A stretch of DNA of 64,000 nt from an uncultured Aliiroseovarius sp. (GCF_947492455.1 NZ_CANLNB010000002.1:124001-188000); one strand, 5' to 3'. Positions 8,386 through 16,682 are shown, counted from the stretch's first letter. Numbers and translations: made by a program. Notes: generated by a model from the sequence alone, not told the origin.

Positions 8386-8757
8386 TTACTCAGCCGCTTT
8401 AGGAAGTTCCGAAGCCGATGGTGTGTCGATCGAGCAGAACAGCTCGTAGATCACTTCCAAGATACGCCGCGGACGATCATCTGTCAGCGAATAATAGATC
8501 GTTTTGCCTTCGCGACGCGGCGTCACAAGACCTTCAAGGCGCAAACGGGCCAGCTGTTGCGACACGGCGGCCTGACGGGCGTGCAGCAGCTTTTCCAGCT
8601 CGGTCACGGATTTTTCGCCTGTTACCAGGTGGCACAGGATCATCAAGCGCCCCTCGTGGCTGATCGCCTTGAGAAGGGTCGATGCATCGCACGCGCTGGA
8701 CATCATCTTGTCCAGCTCTTCGTTTGACATGTCTTCCTTGATAACGGGCAGTGCCAT
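8386..8757 (-). CDS. soxR: SoxR, ArsR-family persulfide-type repressor of sox genes
   Basis: A 123-residue winged-helix repressor (ArsR/SmtB family). The recognition helix lies in HARQAAVSQQLARLRLEGLV and the wing in TPRREGKTIYYSL. Cys42 (MILCHLV) and Cys108 (YELFCSI) match in position and context the two cysteines of SqrR, BigR and YgaV, which form a polysulfide bridge with persulfides and then release DNA; Cys23 is a third cysteine. It should therefore repress sox genes until reactive sulfur appears. It precedes soxT on the same transcript and is read away from soxV. Candidate ATTC-N8-GAAT operators lie at 10204-10219 and 19552-19567. Confidence 0.92.
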   Translation of the reverse strand: MALPVIKEDMSNEELDKMMSSACDASTLLKAISHEGRLMILCHLVTGEKSVTELEKLLHARQAAVSQQLARLRLEGLVTPRREGKTIYYSLTDDRPRRILEVIYELFCSIDTPSASELPKAAE

Positions 8758-8781
8758 GTGAACAGGTCCTTGTGGTCCATT

Positions 8782-8847
8782 ACTGTTACTGGCCCCCTAT
8801 TAATAGGAGGCAGGTTCATTTGCAATCGTTGTAACAGTCAGATGAAC
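8782..8847. promoter_or_regulatory. soxR upstream region with nested inverted repeats
   Basis: The region between soxR and soxS holds ACTGTTAC/GTAACAGT (8782-8789 and 8831-8838), the 12-bp palindrome CCTATTAATAGG (8796-8807) and GTTCAT/ATGAAC (8814-8819 and 8842-8847). These lie 25-90 bases upstream of the soxR start, where an autoregulatory operator is expected. Which repeat is bound, and by what, is not shown by the sequence. Confidence 0.45.
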
Positions 8848-8897
8848 AAGACGTGTTCTGACTGCAATACCGTTGAAACTAAGGCGCTCGGCGCGGT

Positions 8898-9302
8898 TTA
8901 GCTTCCTTCTTGAACGACCGTTGGCGTGACGTAATCCGTGTTCTCCAGAAGCATCTGCTCCAACAGACCCCAGAAGAAGTCCTCGCCCGGATAGCCCTGA
9001 AGGCGGGCAAGTTCCTTGCCGTCTTCAACCAGCAGGAAAGTGGGCGTAAAGACCACAGGGCGCGCTGGCATCACACCAAGCGTGCCGGGGCCATCCGATC
9101 GTTTCAGGTCATGCAATTTCACTTTGCGAAGCGGCGCATATTTGCCTTCCGAGGTTTTCGGATAGATCTCGCCAAGTTCGCTTTCCCATTTTGCGCACCA
9201 CGCGCAGCCGGGCTCTTCGACCATGATCAACTCGGCAGCCTGCGCGGCAAATCCGAACCCAATCAGGGCAGTAGAGAGCAAACTTAAAGTAACTTTCCGC
9301 AT
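8898..9302 (-). CDS. soxS: SoxS periplasmic thioredoxin-like protein
   Basis: A 134-residue secreted thioredoxin-fold protein. The start at 9302 gives a signal peptide (MRKVTLSLLSTALIGFGFAA, cleavage near QAA). The active site is Cys33-Ala-Trp-Cys36 in VEEPGCAWCAKWESELG. A cis-Pro region (ARPVVFTPTFLLVEDG) follows. SoxS in Paracoccus keeps the SoxY cysteine in the reduced, active state and takes electrons from the SoxV membrane protein. It is divergent from soxV across 85 bases. Since there is no soxW here, this may be the only SoxV partner. The longer frame from 9377 would extend into the divergent promoter and is rejected. Confidence 0.87.
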   Translation of the reverse strand: MRKVTLSLLSTALIGFGFAAQAAELIMVEEPGCAWCAKWESELGEIYPKTSEGKYAPLRKVKLHDLKRSDGPGTLGVMPARPVVFTPTFLLVEDGKELARLQGYPGEDFFWGLLEQMLLENTDYVTPTVVQEGS

Positions 9303-9356
9303 CCCGGAGCCCACTTCTTGACAATTGGTTGACCTTCGTTTCATGCAATAGATAAA

Positions 9357-9377
9357 TTGAATATGTTCTAATTTCAA
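9357..9377. promoter_or_regulatory. AT-rich inverted repeat in the soxS-soxV divergent promoter
   Basis: TTGAA (9357-9361) and TTCAA (9373-9377) flank 11 AT-rich bases directly before soxV in the 85-base divergent region. It resembles but does not match the ATTC-N8-GAAT form found upstream of soxX and pmpA. SoxR binding in the soxS-soxV region is known for Paracoccus; the exact site here is inferred. Confidence 0.4.
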
Positions 9378-9387
9378 GGAAGCCCTG

Positions 9388-10125
9388 ATGCTCGATATAT
9401 CCTTTGCCGGAGCGGCGCTTGCGGGGCTTCTGTCGTTCTTCTCGCCCTGTATCCTGCCGATGGTGCCGTTCTACCTGTGCTATATGGCTGGTCTGTCGAT
9501 GACCGAACTTACAGGCGAGGGCAAGATCAATCCCGGTGCTCAGCGCAGGCTTGTCATCGCGGCCATCGCCTTTGCGTTCGGTGTCACATCCATTTTCATG
9601 CTTCTAGGGCTCGGGGCCACGGCTTTGGGGGCGGCTTTTGCGCAGTACCAGCAGGAACTCAGCTATCTGGGAGCGGCCGTTTTGGTTCTGTTCGGGCTAC
9701 ATTTTCTGGGCATCATGCGAATCCCCTTTCTGTATCGCGAAGCCCGACTGGACGGGCCCACGCAGCCGAGCTCGATTCTTGGTGCCTATCTGATGGGACT
9801 GGCTTTTGGATTTGGCTGGACACCCTGCGTCGGCCCTGCGCTGGCGTCGATTCTGATGATTGCAAGCGGGATGGGCGATCTGATGCGCGGTACGCTTTTG
9901 CTGGCTGTCTACGGTCTGGCGATGACGATGCCCTTCGTTCTAGCGGCCATGTTTGCGCGCCCTTTTTTGGCCTGGGTTGGGCGCAATCGAAAGTACCTGC
10001 CGTGGGTTGAGAGGGGCATGGGTGCCATGCTGATCCTATTTGCGATCCTGATCGTCTCGGGGCAGGTCAACCGGATCGGGCAGTGGCTTCTGGAAGCCTT
10101 TCCTGCGCTGGGAAGCGTTGGCTAA
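9388..10125 (+). CDS. soxV: SoxV, CcdA/DsbD-type thiol electron transporter
   Basis: A 245-residue membrane protein with six predicted helices (CcdA family). It passes electrons from cytoplasmic thioredoxin across the membrane to periplasmic thioredoxins. The redox pair is Cys21 in LSFFSPCILPMVPFYLCYM and Cys147 in GFGWTPCVGPAL; Cys31 is extra. In Paracoccus, SoxV with SoxW or SoxS reactivates SoxYZ. It is the first rightward gene, read divergently from soxS. In other sox operons soxW follows; here 156 non-coding bases lead straight to soxX. The ribosome site is CAAGGA, ten bases upstream. Confidence 0.92.
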   Translation: MLDISFAGAALAGLLSFFSPCILPMVPFYLCYMAGLSMTELTGEGKINPGAQRRLVIAAIAFAFGVTSIFMLLGLGATALGAAFAQYQQELSYLGAAVLVLFGLHFLGIMRIPFLYREARLDGPTQPSSILGAYLMGLAFGFGWTPCVGPALASILMIASGMGDLMRGTLLLAVYGLAMTMPFVLAAMFARPFLAWVGRNRKYLPWVERGMGAMLILFAILIVSGQVNRIGQWLLEAFPALGSVG

Positions 10126-10188
10126 GTATGCTTTTCGATAAGTTTTAGAGATTTTGAGAAATAACACGCTAATTTGAGGGGGATCTAT

Positions 10189-10230
10189 CGCAACATAATA
10201 ATAATTCAAATAAAGGAATTTGATGTTGCG
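10189..10230. promoter_or_regulatory. soxX upstream operator region (ATTC-N8-GAAT inside an 8-bp inverted repeat)
   Basis: An outer inverted repeat CGCAACAT (10189-10196) / ATGTTGCG (10223-10230) encloses ATTC-N8-GAAT at 10204-10219, which also reads TCAAAT-N6-ATTTGA. The inner form is the one I recall for SqrR-type repressors, so it is a likely SoxR site controlling soxXYZA. The first arm extends to CGCAACATAAT, repeated upstream of soxE (16746-16756). This is the soxV-soxX gap, where soxW would sit in Paracoccus. Confidence 0.55.
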
Positions 10231-10281
10231 AAACTTGCTTCACATGCGTAGTTTGGCCGGACAACGGTTACGGGAGGAAAC

Positions 10282-10758
10282 ATGAAGCGGACAACGATCT
10301 CGCTTTGCACCCTGCTTATTGCAGGGCTGGGAGCGGCAAACGCCGAGACGGTGGCACCCACCGCCGTCGCATTCGAAGAAGGGGCTGTGGCCCAATCGCT
10401 GACCGGCGTTGCAGGGGATCCTGCGGCAGGCGCCACGGTCGTATCGACAAAATCGCAAGGCAACTGCGTTGCTTGTCACGAAATCACAGATTTGGCTGAC
10501 GTGCCGTTCCACGGCGAAGTTGGTCCCATGCTGGATGGGGCAGGCGATCGCTGGAGCGAAGCAGAGCTGCGCGGCATCCTTGTGGACGCGAAAATGACCT
10601 TTGATGAATCGGTCATGCCATCGTTCTACAAGACCGAAGGCTTCATTCGCCTTGGCAAAGCCTACACTGGTAAAGCCCATGAAGGTGACGTCGAACCTCT
10701 GCTGACGGCTCAGCAGATTGAAGATGTTGTTGCCTATCTGATGACGCTCAAAGACTGA
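10282..10758 (+). CDS. soxX: SoxX, monohaem cytochrome c of the SoxAX complex
   Basis: A 158-residue periplasmic cytochrome c. The signal peptide is MKRTTISLCTLLIAGLGAANA. The haem motif is Cys62-Val-Ala-Cys65-His66 and Met112 in ESVMPSFYK is the distal ligand. SoxX pairs with SoxA; the complex joins thiosulfate oxidatively to the SoxY cysteine and passes two electrons to cytochrome c. It opens the compact soxXYZA block (gaps of 40, 17 and 24 bases). The start follows GGGAGGAAAC, a strong ribosome site. Regulatory repeats lie about 50-90 bases upstream. Confidence 0.95.
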   Translation: MKRTTISLCTLLIAGLGAANAETVAPTAVAFEEGAVAQSLTGVAGDPAAGATVVSTKSQGNCVACHEITDLADVPFHGEVGPMLDGAGDRWSEAELRGILVDAKMTFDESVMPSFYKTEGFIRLGKAYTGKAHEGDVEPLLTAQQIEDVVAYLMTLKD

Positions 10759-10798
10759 GCGGATCGGGGCTAAGAAATACACTCACAGGAGACTAGAG

Positions 10799-11215
10799 AT
10801 GAAATTCACTCGACGTGATGCTCTGGCACTTGGGCTCGGCGCGACTGCCGTTGCCATGTTGCCGATGCGCGCACTGGCAGCTGCAGACGAGGCCGTTGCG
10901 GCCTTTACCGGCGGCGCTGAAACCGGCGAAGGCGGGATCACCCTGACCGCGCCGGAAATTGCTGAAAACGGCAACACTGTTCCGATTTCGGTCGACGCCC
11001 CCGGCGCTGTATCGATCCTGCTGCTGGCTGCTGGCAACCCGACCCCGGGTGTCGCCCAGTTCACCTTTGGCGAGGCTGCCGGTTCGCAGGCCGCTTCAAC
11101 CCGCATTCGTCTGGCTGGCACGCAGGACGTTGTTGCGATTGCCAAAATGGCAGATGGCAGCTTCGTAAAAGCGTCGTCGACCGTAAAAGTCACCATCGGC
11201 GGCTGCGGCGGCTAA
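10799..11215 (+). CDS. soxY: SoxY, sulfur-carrier protein
   Basis: A 138-residue carrier with a twin-arginine signal (MKFTRRDALALGLGA, cleavage near ALA-AAD) and the mobile C-terminal arm ending GGCGG. Cys136 is the covalent attachment site for all Sox intermediates (S-thiosulfonate, persulfide). SoxY forms a heterodimer with SoxZ and probably leaves the cell as the folded pair, which explains the Tat signal on SoxY and its absence on SoxZ. Typical length. The ribosome site is AGGAGACTAG. Confidence 0.95.
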   Translation: MKFTRRDALALGLGATAVAMLPMRALAAADEAVAAFTGGAETGEGGITLTAPEIAENGNTVPISVDAPGAVSILLLAAGNPTPGVAQFTFGEAAGSQAASTRIRLAGTQDVVAIAKMADGSFVKASSTVKVTIGGCGG

Positions 11216-11232
11216 GTTAGGAGATCAGAGAT

Positions 11233-11562
11233 ATGGCAAAAGGTGCAAAACCCCGCGTAAAGGTCCCCAAGACGGCTGCTGCCGGCGACGTTGTGACCAT
11301 CAAGACCCTGATCAGCCACAAGATGGAATCGGGTCAGCGTAAGGATAAAGAGGGCAACCTCATCCCGCGTTCGATCATCAATCGCTTCACCTGCGAGTTT
11401 AACGGCAAGTCGGTCATCGACGTGACGCTGGAGCCCGCAATCTCGACCAACCCTTACGTCGAATTTGACGCCAAGGTCGATGAAGCCGGTGATTTCAAGT
11501 TCACTTGGTACGATGATGACGGGTCTGTCTATGACACGACCAAGTCGATCGCTATCGGCTGA
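11233..11562 (+). CDS. soxZ: SoxZ, partner of the SoxYZ carrier
   Basis: A 109-residue immunoglobulin-like protein without a signal peptide, rich in beta strands (KPRVKVPKTAAAGDVVTIKT, FTWYDDDGSVYDTTKSIAIG). It dimerises with SoxY and is co-exported on its Tat signal. SoxZ supplies part of the docking surface for SoxAX, SoxB and SoxCD. It sits 17 bases after soxY and shares its transcript. Length and sequence are those of Paracoccus/Roseobacter SoxZ. Confidence 0.95.
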   Translation: MAKGAKPRVKVPKTAAAGDVVTIKTLISHKMESGQRKDKEGNLIPRSIINRFTCEFNGKSVIDVTLEPAISTNPYVEFDAKVDEAGDFKFTWYDDDGSVYDTTKSIAIG

Positions 11563-11586
11563 GGAATGCGCAGGGAGGAGAACATA

Positions 11587-12435
11587 ATGAAAAAAGGCAT
11601 CGCAGCACTTGTAGCTGCCTCGACCATCTTCGGGGCAGCCGCCGCAACAGCCGATGAAAGCGCTGAACTCACCATCAATGGCGAGATCGATATTGTCACC
11701 AAAACCGCCGCACCCGCGCATCTGTCGGATACGCTGGACGAGGTTCTGTCTGGCTGGCGTTTCCGCTCGGATCAGACACAGGAAATGCAGATGGACGACT
11801 TCGACAACCCCGGCATGCTGGGCGTCGAAGCGGGCATCGAGATCTGGAACACTGTTGACGGGTCGAAAGGCAAATCCTGTGCGGATTGTCACGGTGAGCC
11901 CGAGGAGATGGCAGGCGTGAAAGCCGTCTATCCGAAGTGGAATGATCAGGCCGAAACGGTCCATACCCTTCAGATGGCCGTGAACAACTGCCGTGAAAAA
12001 GCCATGGGTGCCGAGCCGTGGAAGTATGATGCATCCGACGCGATCAACATCGAAGCCCTTCTGGCGTCGGTATCGCGCGGCATGCCGGTGAATGTGGCCA
12101 TCGACGGTCCGGCGGAAGCCATGTGGGAACTGGGCAAAGAGCTTTATTATACCCGCACTGGTCAGCTGGAGCTGAGCTGCGCCAACTGTCACGAAGACAA
12201 CTATGGCAACATGATCCGTGCCGACCACCTGTCGCAGGGTCAGATCAACGGTTTCCCGACCTACCGTCTGAAAAACGCCAAGCTGAATGGGGTGCATTCG
12301 CGCTTCAAAGGCTGTGTACGTGACACGCGTGCTCACACCTATAGCCCGGGTTCGGAAGAGTTCATTGCTCTGGAACTGTACGTCGCCTCGCGCGGCAACG
12401 GTCTGTCGGTCGAAGGCCCATCGGTTCGCAACTAA
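11587..12435 (+). CDS. soxA: SoxA, dihaem cytochrome c of the SoxAX complex
   Basis: A 282-residue secreted cytochrome. The start at 11587 gives the signal MKKGIAALVAASTIFGAAAA; the earlier ATG at 11566 would add MRREENI and is poorer. Two haem motifs are visible, Cys98-Ala-Asp-Cys101-His102 and Cys198-Ala-Asn-Cys201-His202, so this is the dihaem (Paracoccus, Rhodovulum) type. Cys243 in FKGCVRDTRAHTY is the active-site haem ligand that in the family is modified to a persulfide. Cys135 (NNCREK) is the other conserved cysteine. It catalyses the conjugation of thiosulfate to SoxY. A strong terminator follows. Confidence 0.95.
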   Translation: MKKGIAALVAASTIFGAAAATADESAELTINGEIDIVTKTAAPAHLSDTLDEVLSGWRFRSDQTQEMQMDDFDNPGMLGVEAGIEIWNTVDGSKGKSCADCHGEPEEMAGVKAVYPKWNDQAETVHTLQMAVNNCREKAMGAEPWKYDASDAINIEALLASVSRGMPVNVAIDGPAEAMWELGKELYYTRTGQLELSCANCHEDNYGNMIRADHLSQGQINGFPTYRLKNAKLNGVHSRFKGCVRDTRAHTYSPGSEEFIALELYVASRGNGLSVEGPSVRN

Positions 12436-12443
12436 ATCACAGA

Positions 12444-12478
12444 CCCCGCCCGGGCGTGTGCCGGGCGGGGTTTTCTTT
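12444..12478 (+). terminator. Intrinsic terminator between soxA and soxB
   Basis: A perfect 10-bp stem (CCCCGCCCGG / CCGGGCGGGG) with a 7-base loop is followed by TTTTCTTT. It lies 8 bases after soxA and should end or lower transcription before soxB, which then needs read-through or a promoter in the ~70 bases before its start. Confidence 0.88.
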
Positions 12479-12546
12479 ACTCGAACACATTCAAACCTCG
12501 GCATGAGTGAGGCGTGCAGGGGGATGAAAACCAAGGATAACCGCTC

Positions 12547-14244
12547 ATGATTTCTCGCCGCGACTTTCTTCAGGTCTCGATGGCTGCGTCTGCGCTCTAC
12601 GGCGCGTCGGGCTTTGGCAACTGGGCCAAGCTGGCCGCCCAGCAGGCGCTGACCCAAGATGACCTTCTGAAGTTTGATACGTTTGGCAATGTCAGCCTGA
12701 TCCACATCACTGACATCCACGCCCAGCTGAAACCGATCTATTTCCGCGAGCCCGAGATCAATCTGGGTGTCGGCGCGGCCAACGGCCAGATGCCGCATGT
12801 GACCGGCGCGGATTTCCGTAAGGCTTATGGGATCGAGGATGGCTCGCCCAATGCGTATGCCCTGACCTATAACGACTTTACCTCGCTGGCGCAGGCCTAT
12901 GGCAAGGTCGGCGGCATGGACCGCGTGGCAACCGTTGTGAACGCCATTCGCGCCGACCGCCCCGATGCGCTGTTGCTGGATGGTGGTGACACCTGGCACG
13001 GCTCGTATACCTGTCATCACACTGAAGGGCAGGACGTCGTCAACGTGATGAACGCGCTGAAGCCTGATGCGATGACCTTCCACTGGGAGTTCACGCTGGG
13101 CACGGAACGCGTTGAAGAGATCGTTGGTAACTTGCCTTTCGCCGCTCTCGGCCAGAACATCTTTGACGCCGAGTGGGACGAACCCGCCGAGCTGTTCAAG
13201 CCTTACAAGTTCTTCGAACGCGGTGGCGTGAAGGTGGCCGTGATCGGTCAGGCCTTCCCTTACATGCCCATCGCAAACCCGCGCTGGATGTTCCCGGAAT
13301 ACTCGTTCGGCATTCGCGACGAAAACATGCAGGCGATGGTCGACGAAGTGCGCGCCGCAGGCGCCGAGCTTGTCGTCGTCCTGTCGCATAACGGGTTCGA
13401 CGTGGACAAGAAAATGGCCGGCCGCGTCAAAGGCATCGACGTGATCCTGTCGGGCCACACCCACGACGCGTTGCCCGAGCCGGTACAGGTCGAGCAGACC
13501 TTCATCATCGCGTCGGGCTCGAACTCGAAGTTTGTCAGCCGCGTCGATCTGGACGTGCGCGACGGCAAGATGATGGGCATCCGCCACAAGCTGATCCCGA
13601 TCTTCGCCGACGTCATCACGCCGGACGCCACCGTCACAAAGCTGATTGACGACCAACGCGCGCCTTATAAGGCCGAGCTGGAAGAGGTGATCGGGCACAC
13701 CGATACGCTTCTGTATCGTCGTGGCAACTTCAACGGCAGCTGGGATGACCTGATCTGTGACGCGCTGATCAACGAGCGTGAAGCCGATATCGCCATGTCC
13801 CCCGGCGTCCGCTGGGGTCCGTCGATCCTGCCGGGTCAGGCGATCACGCGCGAAGACATCTGGAACGTGACCTCGATGTCGTATGGCGAGGCGTATCGCA
13901 CTGAAATGACTGGGGAATTCATCCACACCATTTTGGAAGACGTGGGCGACAACCTGTTCAACCCGGATCCCTATTATCAGCAGGGCGGTGACATGGTCCG
14001 CATCGGTGGCATGGGCTATCGCATCGACGTGTCGAAGCCGCAGGGTGAACGCATCACCGACATGACCCTTCTGAAAACCGGCGAGAAGATCGACCCTTCG
14101 AAGACCTATGTGGTCGCGGGCTGGGCCTCGGTCAACGAAGGGACGGAAGGGCCGCAGATCTGGGATGTGGTCGAAAGCCACATCAAGAAACAAGGCACCA
14201 TCAAACTGGACCCGAACAACTCGGTCCAGGTGGTGGGCGCGTAA
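12547..14244 (+). CDS. soxB: SoxB, dimanganese thiosulfohydrolase
   Basis: A 565-residue Tat-exported enzyme (MISRRDFLQVSMAASALYG) of the 5'-nucleotidase family. It removes the terminal sulfone of SoxY-bound S-thiosulfonate as sulfate. The metallophosphatase half shows LIHITDIHAQ (Asp56, His58), LLLDGGDTWHGS (Asp148), TFHWEFTLG in place of the nucleotidase GNHE, VVLSHNGFDVD and LSGHTHDALP. The C-terminal nucleotidase domain follows from about residue 370, with GNFNGSWDDLICDALINERE. Full length. It heads soxBCD after the soxA terminator and has GGATAACCGCTC before the start. Confidence 0.95.
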   Translation: MISRRDFLQVSMAASALYGASGFGNWAKLAAQQALTQDDLLKFDTFGNVSLIHITDIHAQLKPIYFREPEINLGVGAANGQMPHVTGADFRKAYGIEDGSPNAYALTYNDFTSLAQAYGKVGGMDRVATVVNAIRADRPDALLLDGGDTWHGSYTCHHTEGQDVVNVMNALKPDAMTFHWEFTLGTERVEEIVGNLPFAALGQNIFDAEWDEPAELFKPYKFFERGGVKVAVIGQAFPYMPIANPRWMFPEYSFGIRDENMQAMVDEVRAAGAELVVVLSHNGFDVDKKMAGRVKGIDVILSGHTHDALPEPVQVEQTFIIASGSNSKFVSRVDLDVRDGKMMGIRHKLIPIFADVITPDATVTKLIDDQRAPYKAELEEVIGHTDTLLYRRGNFNGSWDDLICDALINEREADIAMSPGVRWGPSILPGQAITREDIWNVTSMSYGEAYRTEMTGEFIHTILEDVGDNLFNPDPYYQQGGDMVRIGGMGYRIDVSKPQGERITDMTLLKTGEKIDPSKTYVVAGWASVNEGTEGPQIWDVVESHIKKQGTIKLDPNNSVQVVGA

Positions 14245-14326
14245 GTCATTGAACACCCGTCGTCGGGCCTGAAGGGCAGGGCGGCGGAACATTTTTAGCC
14301 AAACAGCCAAATAGGAGGTTTGACAT

Positions 14327-15607
14327 ATGTCGACTGAAACCAAAGGCACCGGGACCTCGCGTCGCGGTTTCCTGAAAGGGGCCGCCGCGACGGGCGCTGC
14401 CCTGGGCGCCGCTGGTGCGGCCCGCGCCGAAGGCGATCCGCTGATCACCGAAGTACAAGAATGGGCATCTGGTCTGGGCGAGGGCGTCGACGCCACGCCC
14501 TACGGTATGCCGATCGAATTTGAGGGCGACGTGATCCGTCGCAATGTGGAATGGCTGACCGCCGATACGATTTCCTCGATCAACTTCACGCCGATCCACG
14601 CGCTGGACGGCACGATCACCCCGCAGGGCTGTGCGTTTGAACGCCACCACTCGGGCGCGATCACGTTGAAGAAAGAAGACTACCGTCTGATGATCAACGG
14701 TCTGGTCGATACGCCGCTGGTGTTCACCTATGAAGACCTCGAGCGGTTCCCGCGTGCGCAACAGACCTTCTTCTTGGAATGTGCGGCCAATACCGGCATG
14801 GAATGGGCGGGCTCGCAGCTGAACGGCGCGCAGTACACCCACGGCATGATCCACAACATGGAATACACCGGCGTAACACTGCGGACCTTGCTGGAAGAGG
14901 CTGGTCTGGACGCCGCTGGCGATCTGAAAGACAAATGGGTTTACGTCGAAGGCGCCGATGCCTCGTCGAATGGCCGCTCGATCCCGATGGAGAAGGCTCT
15001 GGACGACTGTATGGTCGCGTTCAAAGCCAACGGCGAAGCCCTGCGGATGGAGCATGGCTATCCGGTGCGTCTGGTTGTGCCCGGTTGGGAAGGCAACATG
15101 TGGGTCAAATGGCTGCGTCGGATTGAGGTGATGGATAAGCCGGTTGAAAGCCGTGAAGAGACCTCGAAATACACGGACACGCTTGAAGACGGCACAAGCC
15201 GCAAGTGGACTTGGGCGATGGACGCGAAGTCTGTTGTCACCAGCCCCAGCCCGCAGATGCCGATCAAGCACGGCAAAGGCCCGCTGGTCATCACCGGTCT
15301 GGCCTGGTCTGGCCGCGGTGCAATCACTGCTGTCGACGTGTCGCTGGATGGCGGCGTGACCTGGCAAGAGGCGCGTCTGGCCGAACCGGGCAAGCCGATG
15401 GCGCTGACCCGCTTCTATCTGGACATCAACTGGGATGGATCCGAGATGTTCGTTCAATCGCGTGCGATGGACGACACTGGCTATGTTCAGCCCACCAAGG
15501 CGCAGCTGCGTGAAGTGCGTGGCCTGAACTCGATCTATCACAACAATTGCATCCAGACGTGGCACGTCAACGCAAACGGGGAGGCAAACAATGTCGAAGT
15601 TTCCTAA
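14327..15607 (+). CDS. soxC: SoxC, molybdenum sulfane dehydrogenase subunit
   Basis: A 426-residue protein of the sulfite oxidase family. The Tat signal is SRRGFLKGAAATGAALGAAG. Cys152 in FFLECAANTGMEW is the molybdenum ligand. A sulfite-oxidase dimerisation domain follows, with GLAWSGRGAITAVDVSLDGG and the end IQTWHVNANGEANNVEVS. With SoxD it oxidises the SoxY-bound sulfane sulfur, taking six electrons, so that thiosulfate goes fully to sulfate without stored sulfur. Its stop overlaps the soxD start by 17 bases, implying translational coupling. Confidence 0.95.
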   Translation: MSTETKGTGTSRRGFLKGAAATGAALGAAGAARAEGDPLITEVQEWASGLGEGVDATPYGMPIEFEGDVIRRNVEWLTADTISSINFTPIHALDGTITPQGCAFERHHSGAITLKKEDYRLMINGLVDTPLVFTYEDLERFPRAQQTFFLECAANTGMEWAGSQLNGAQYTHGMIHNMEYTGVTLRTLLEEAGLDAAGDLKDKWVYVEGADASSNGRSIPMEKALDDCMVAFKANGEALRMEHGYPVRLVVPGWEGNMWVKWLRRIEVMDKPVESREETSKYTDTLEDGTSRKWTWAMDAKSVVTSPSPQMPIKHGKGPLVITGLAWSGRGAITAVDVSLDGGVTWQEARLAEPGKPMALTRFYLDINWDGSEMFVQSRAMDDTGYVQPTKAQLREVRGLNSIYHNNCIQTWHVNANGEANNVEVS

Positions 15608-16682
15608 ATTCCTGATGGCAGCTTCTGTTGCCGCTTTGACCGCCGCCCCCGCGATGGCTGAAAAGCTGGGCCTTGGCCGCGCTGCGACCGAAGCCGAGAT
15701 CGCGGCGTGGAACATTGACGTGTTCCCGGACGGATCGAACCTGCCCGCAGGTAAGGGCGACGTCTGGACCGGTGAAGAAGTCTTCGCGGAAGCGTGTGCT
15801 GTGTGCCACGGTGAATTCGCCGAAGGTGCGGGCAACTGGCCGAAACTGGCCGGTGGCGCGGACACCTTGGACCATGAAGATCCGCTGAAGACGGTTGGTT
15901 CCTACTGGCCCTACCTGTCGACCACGTTCGACTATGTGCGCCGCTCGATGCCGTTTGGCGCAGCCGGCACGCTGTCAGATGACGACGTCTATGCGATCGT
16001 GGCCTATATCCTTTACTCGAACGATCTGGTCGACGACGATTTCGTCCTGTCGAAAGAGACGTTTCTGGATGTAGAGCTGCCGAACGCCGAAGGCTTCATC
16101 GTTGACGATCGTGCGGACACCGAATACGGCACATTCACCAATCGCTGCATGAGCGATTGTAAATCCGGTGCTGTCGAGATCACCGCCACCGTGGTGTTCC
16201 CGGGTGATCCGAACTCGGGCACGGATGCGACGCCGATCAGCCAGGCTGTGATGGGGACGGCTGCTGCCGCTGCCGCGCCTTCCGAAGCTGAAGTCACTGA
16301 GGCTGCAGCGGAAGAGCCTGCCGCGGATGAAGCCACAGCACCTGCCACTATGGAACTGGATGCCGAACTGGTCGCCAAAGGCGAGAAGGTCTTTAAGAAA
16401 TGTAAGGCCTGCCACAAGGTTGGCGACAAAGCCAAGAACGGCACCGGTCCGATCCTGAACGGTGTCTATGGTCGCGCCGCGGGTACGGTTGACGGGTTCA
16501 AGTACTCGAAACCGATGCTGGCCGCTGCTGAAGGTGGTCTGGTTTGGGACGAGGCTGAACTGTCCGGCTATCTGGCCAACCCGCGCAAATACATGAAGGG
16601 CACCAAAATGTCCTTTGCGGGTCTGAAAAAGGACAAGGACATCGCTGCGATCTTGGAATTCCTTAAGTCGCACAGCCAGTAA
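15591..16682 (+). CDS. soxD: SoxD, dihaem cytochrome c subunit of sulfane dehydrogenase
   Basis: A 363-residue secreted cytochrome (signal MSKFPKFLMAASVAALTAAP). Haem sites are Cys69-Ala-Val-Cys72-His73 and Cys271-Lys-Ala-Cys274-His275. The two domains are joined by an Ala/Glu/Pro-rich linker of ~35 residues (about 223-255). The second domain (KVFKKCKACHKVG, GYLANPRKYMKGTKMSFAG) is a class I cytochrome c like that of SoxE. A Cys pair (NRCMSDCKSG, 186 and 190) sits between. SoxD takes electrons from SoxC and reduces small cytochromes c. The start lies inside soxC. Confidence 0.95.
   Translation: MSKFPKFLMAASVAALTAAPAMAEKLGLGRAATEAEIAAWNIDVFPDGSNLPAGKGDVWTGEEVFAEACAVCHGEFAEGAGNWPKLAGGADTLDHEDPLKTVGSYWPYLSTTFDYVRRSMPFGAAGTLSDDDVYAIVAYILYSNDLVDDDFVLSKETFLDVELPNAEGFIVDDRADTEYGTFTNRCMSDCKSGAVEITATVVFPGDPNSGTDATPISQAVMGTAAAAAAPSEAEVTEAAAEEPAADEATAPATMELDAELVAKGEKVFKKCKACHKVGDKAKNGTGPILNGVYGRAAGTVDGFKYSKPMLAAAEGGLVWDEAELSGYLANPRKYMKGTKMSFAGLKKDKDIAAILEFLKSHSQ

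Noticed and set aside
11212-14496. A 1094-codon open frame on the minus strand
   Set aside because: It is antisense to soxZ, soxA, soxB and the start of soxC, has no family pattern, and arises from the strong codon bias of GC-rich genes.
14246-15865. A 539-codon open frame on the minus strand
   Set aside because: Antisense shadow of soxC and soxD; composition is His/Arg/Val-rich without domains.
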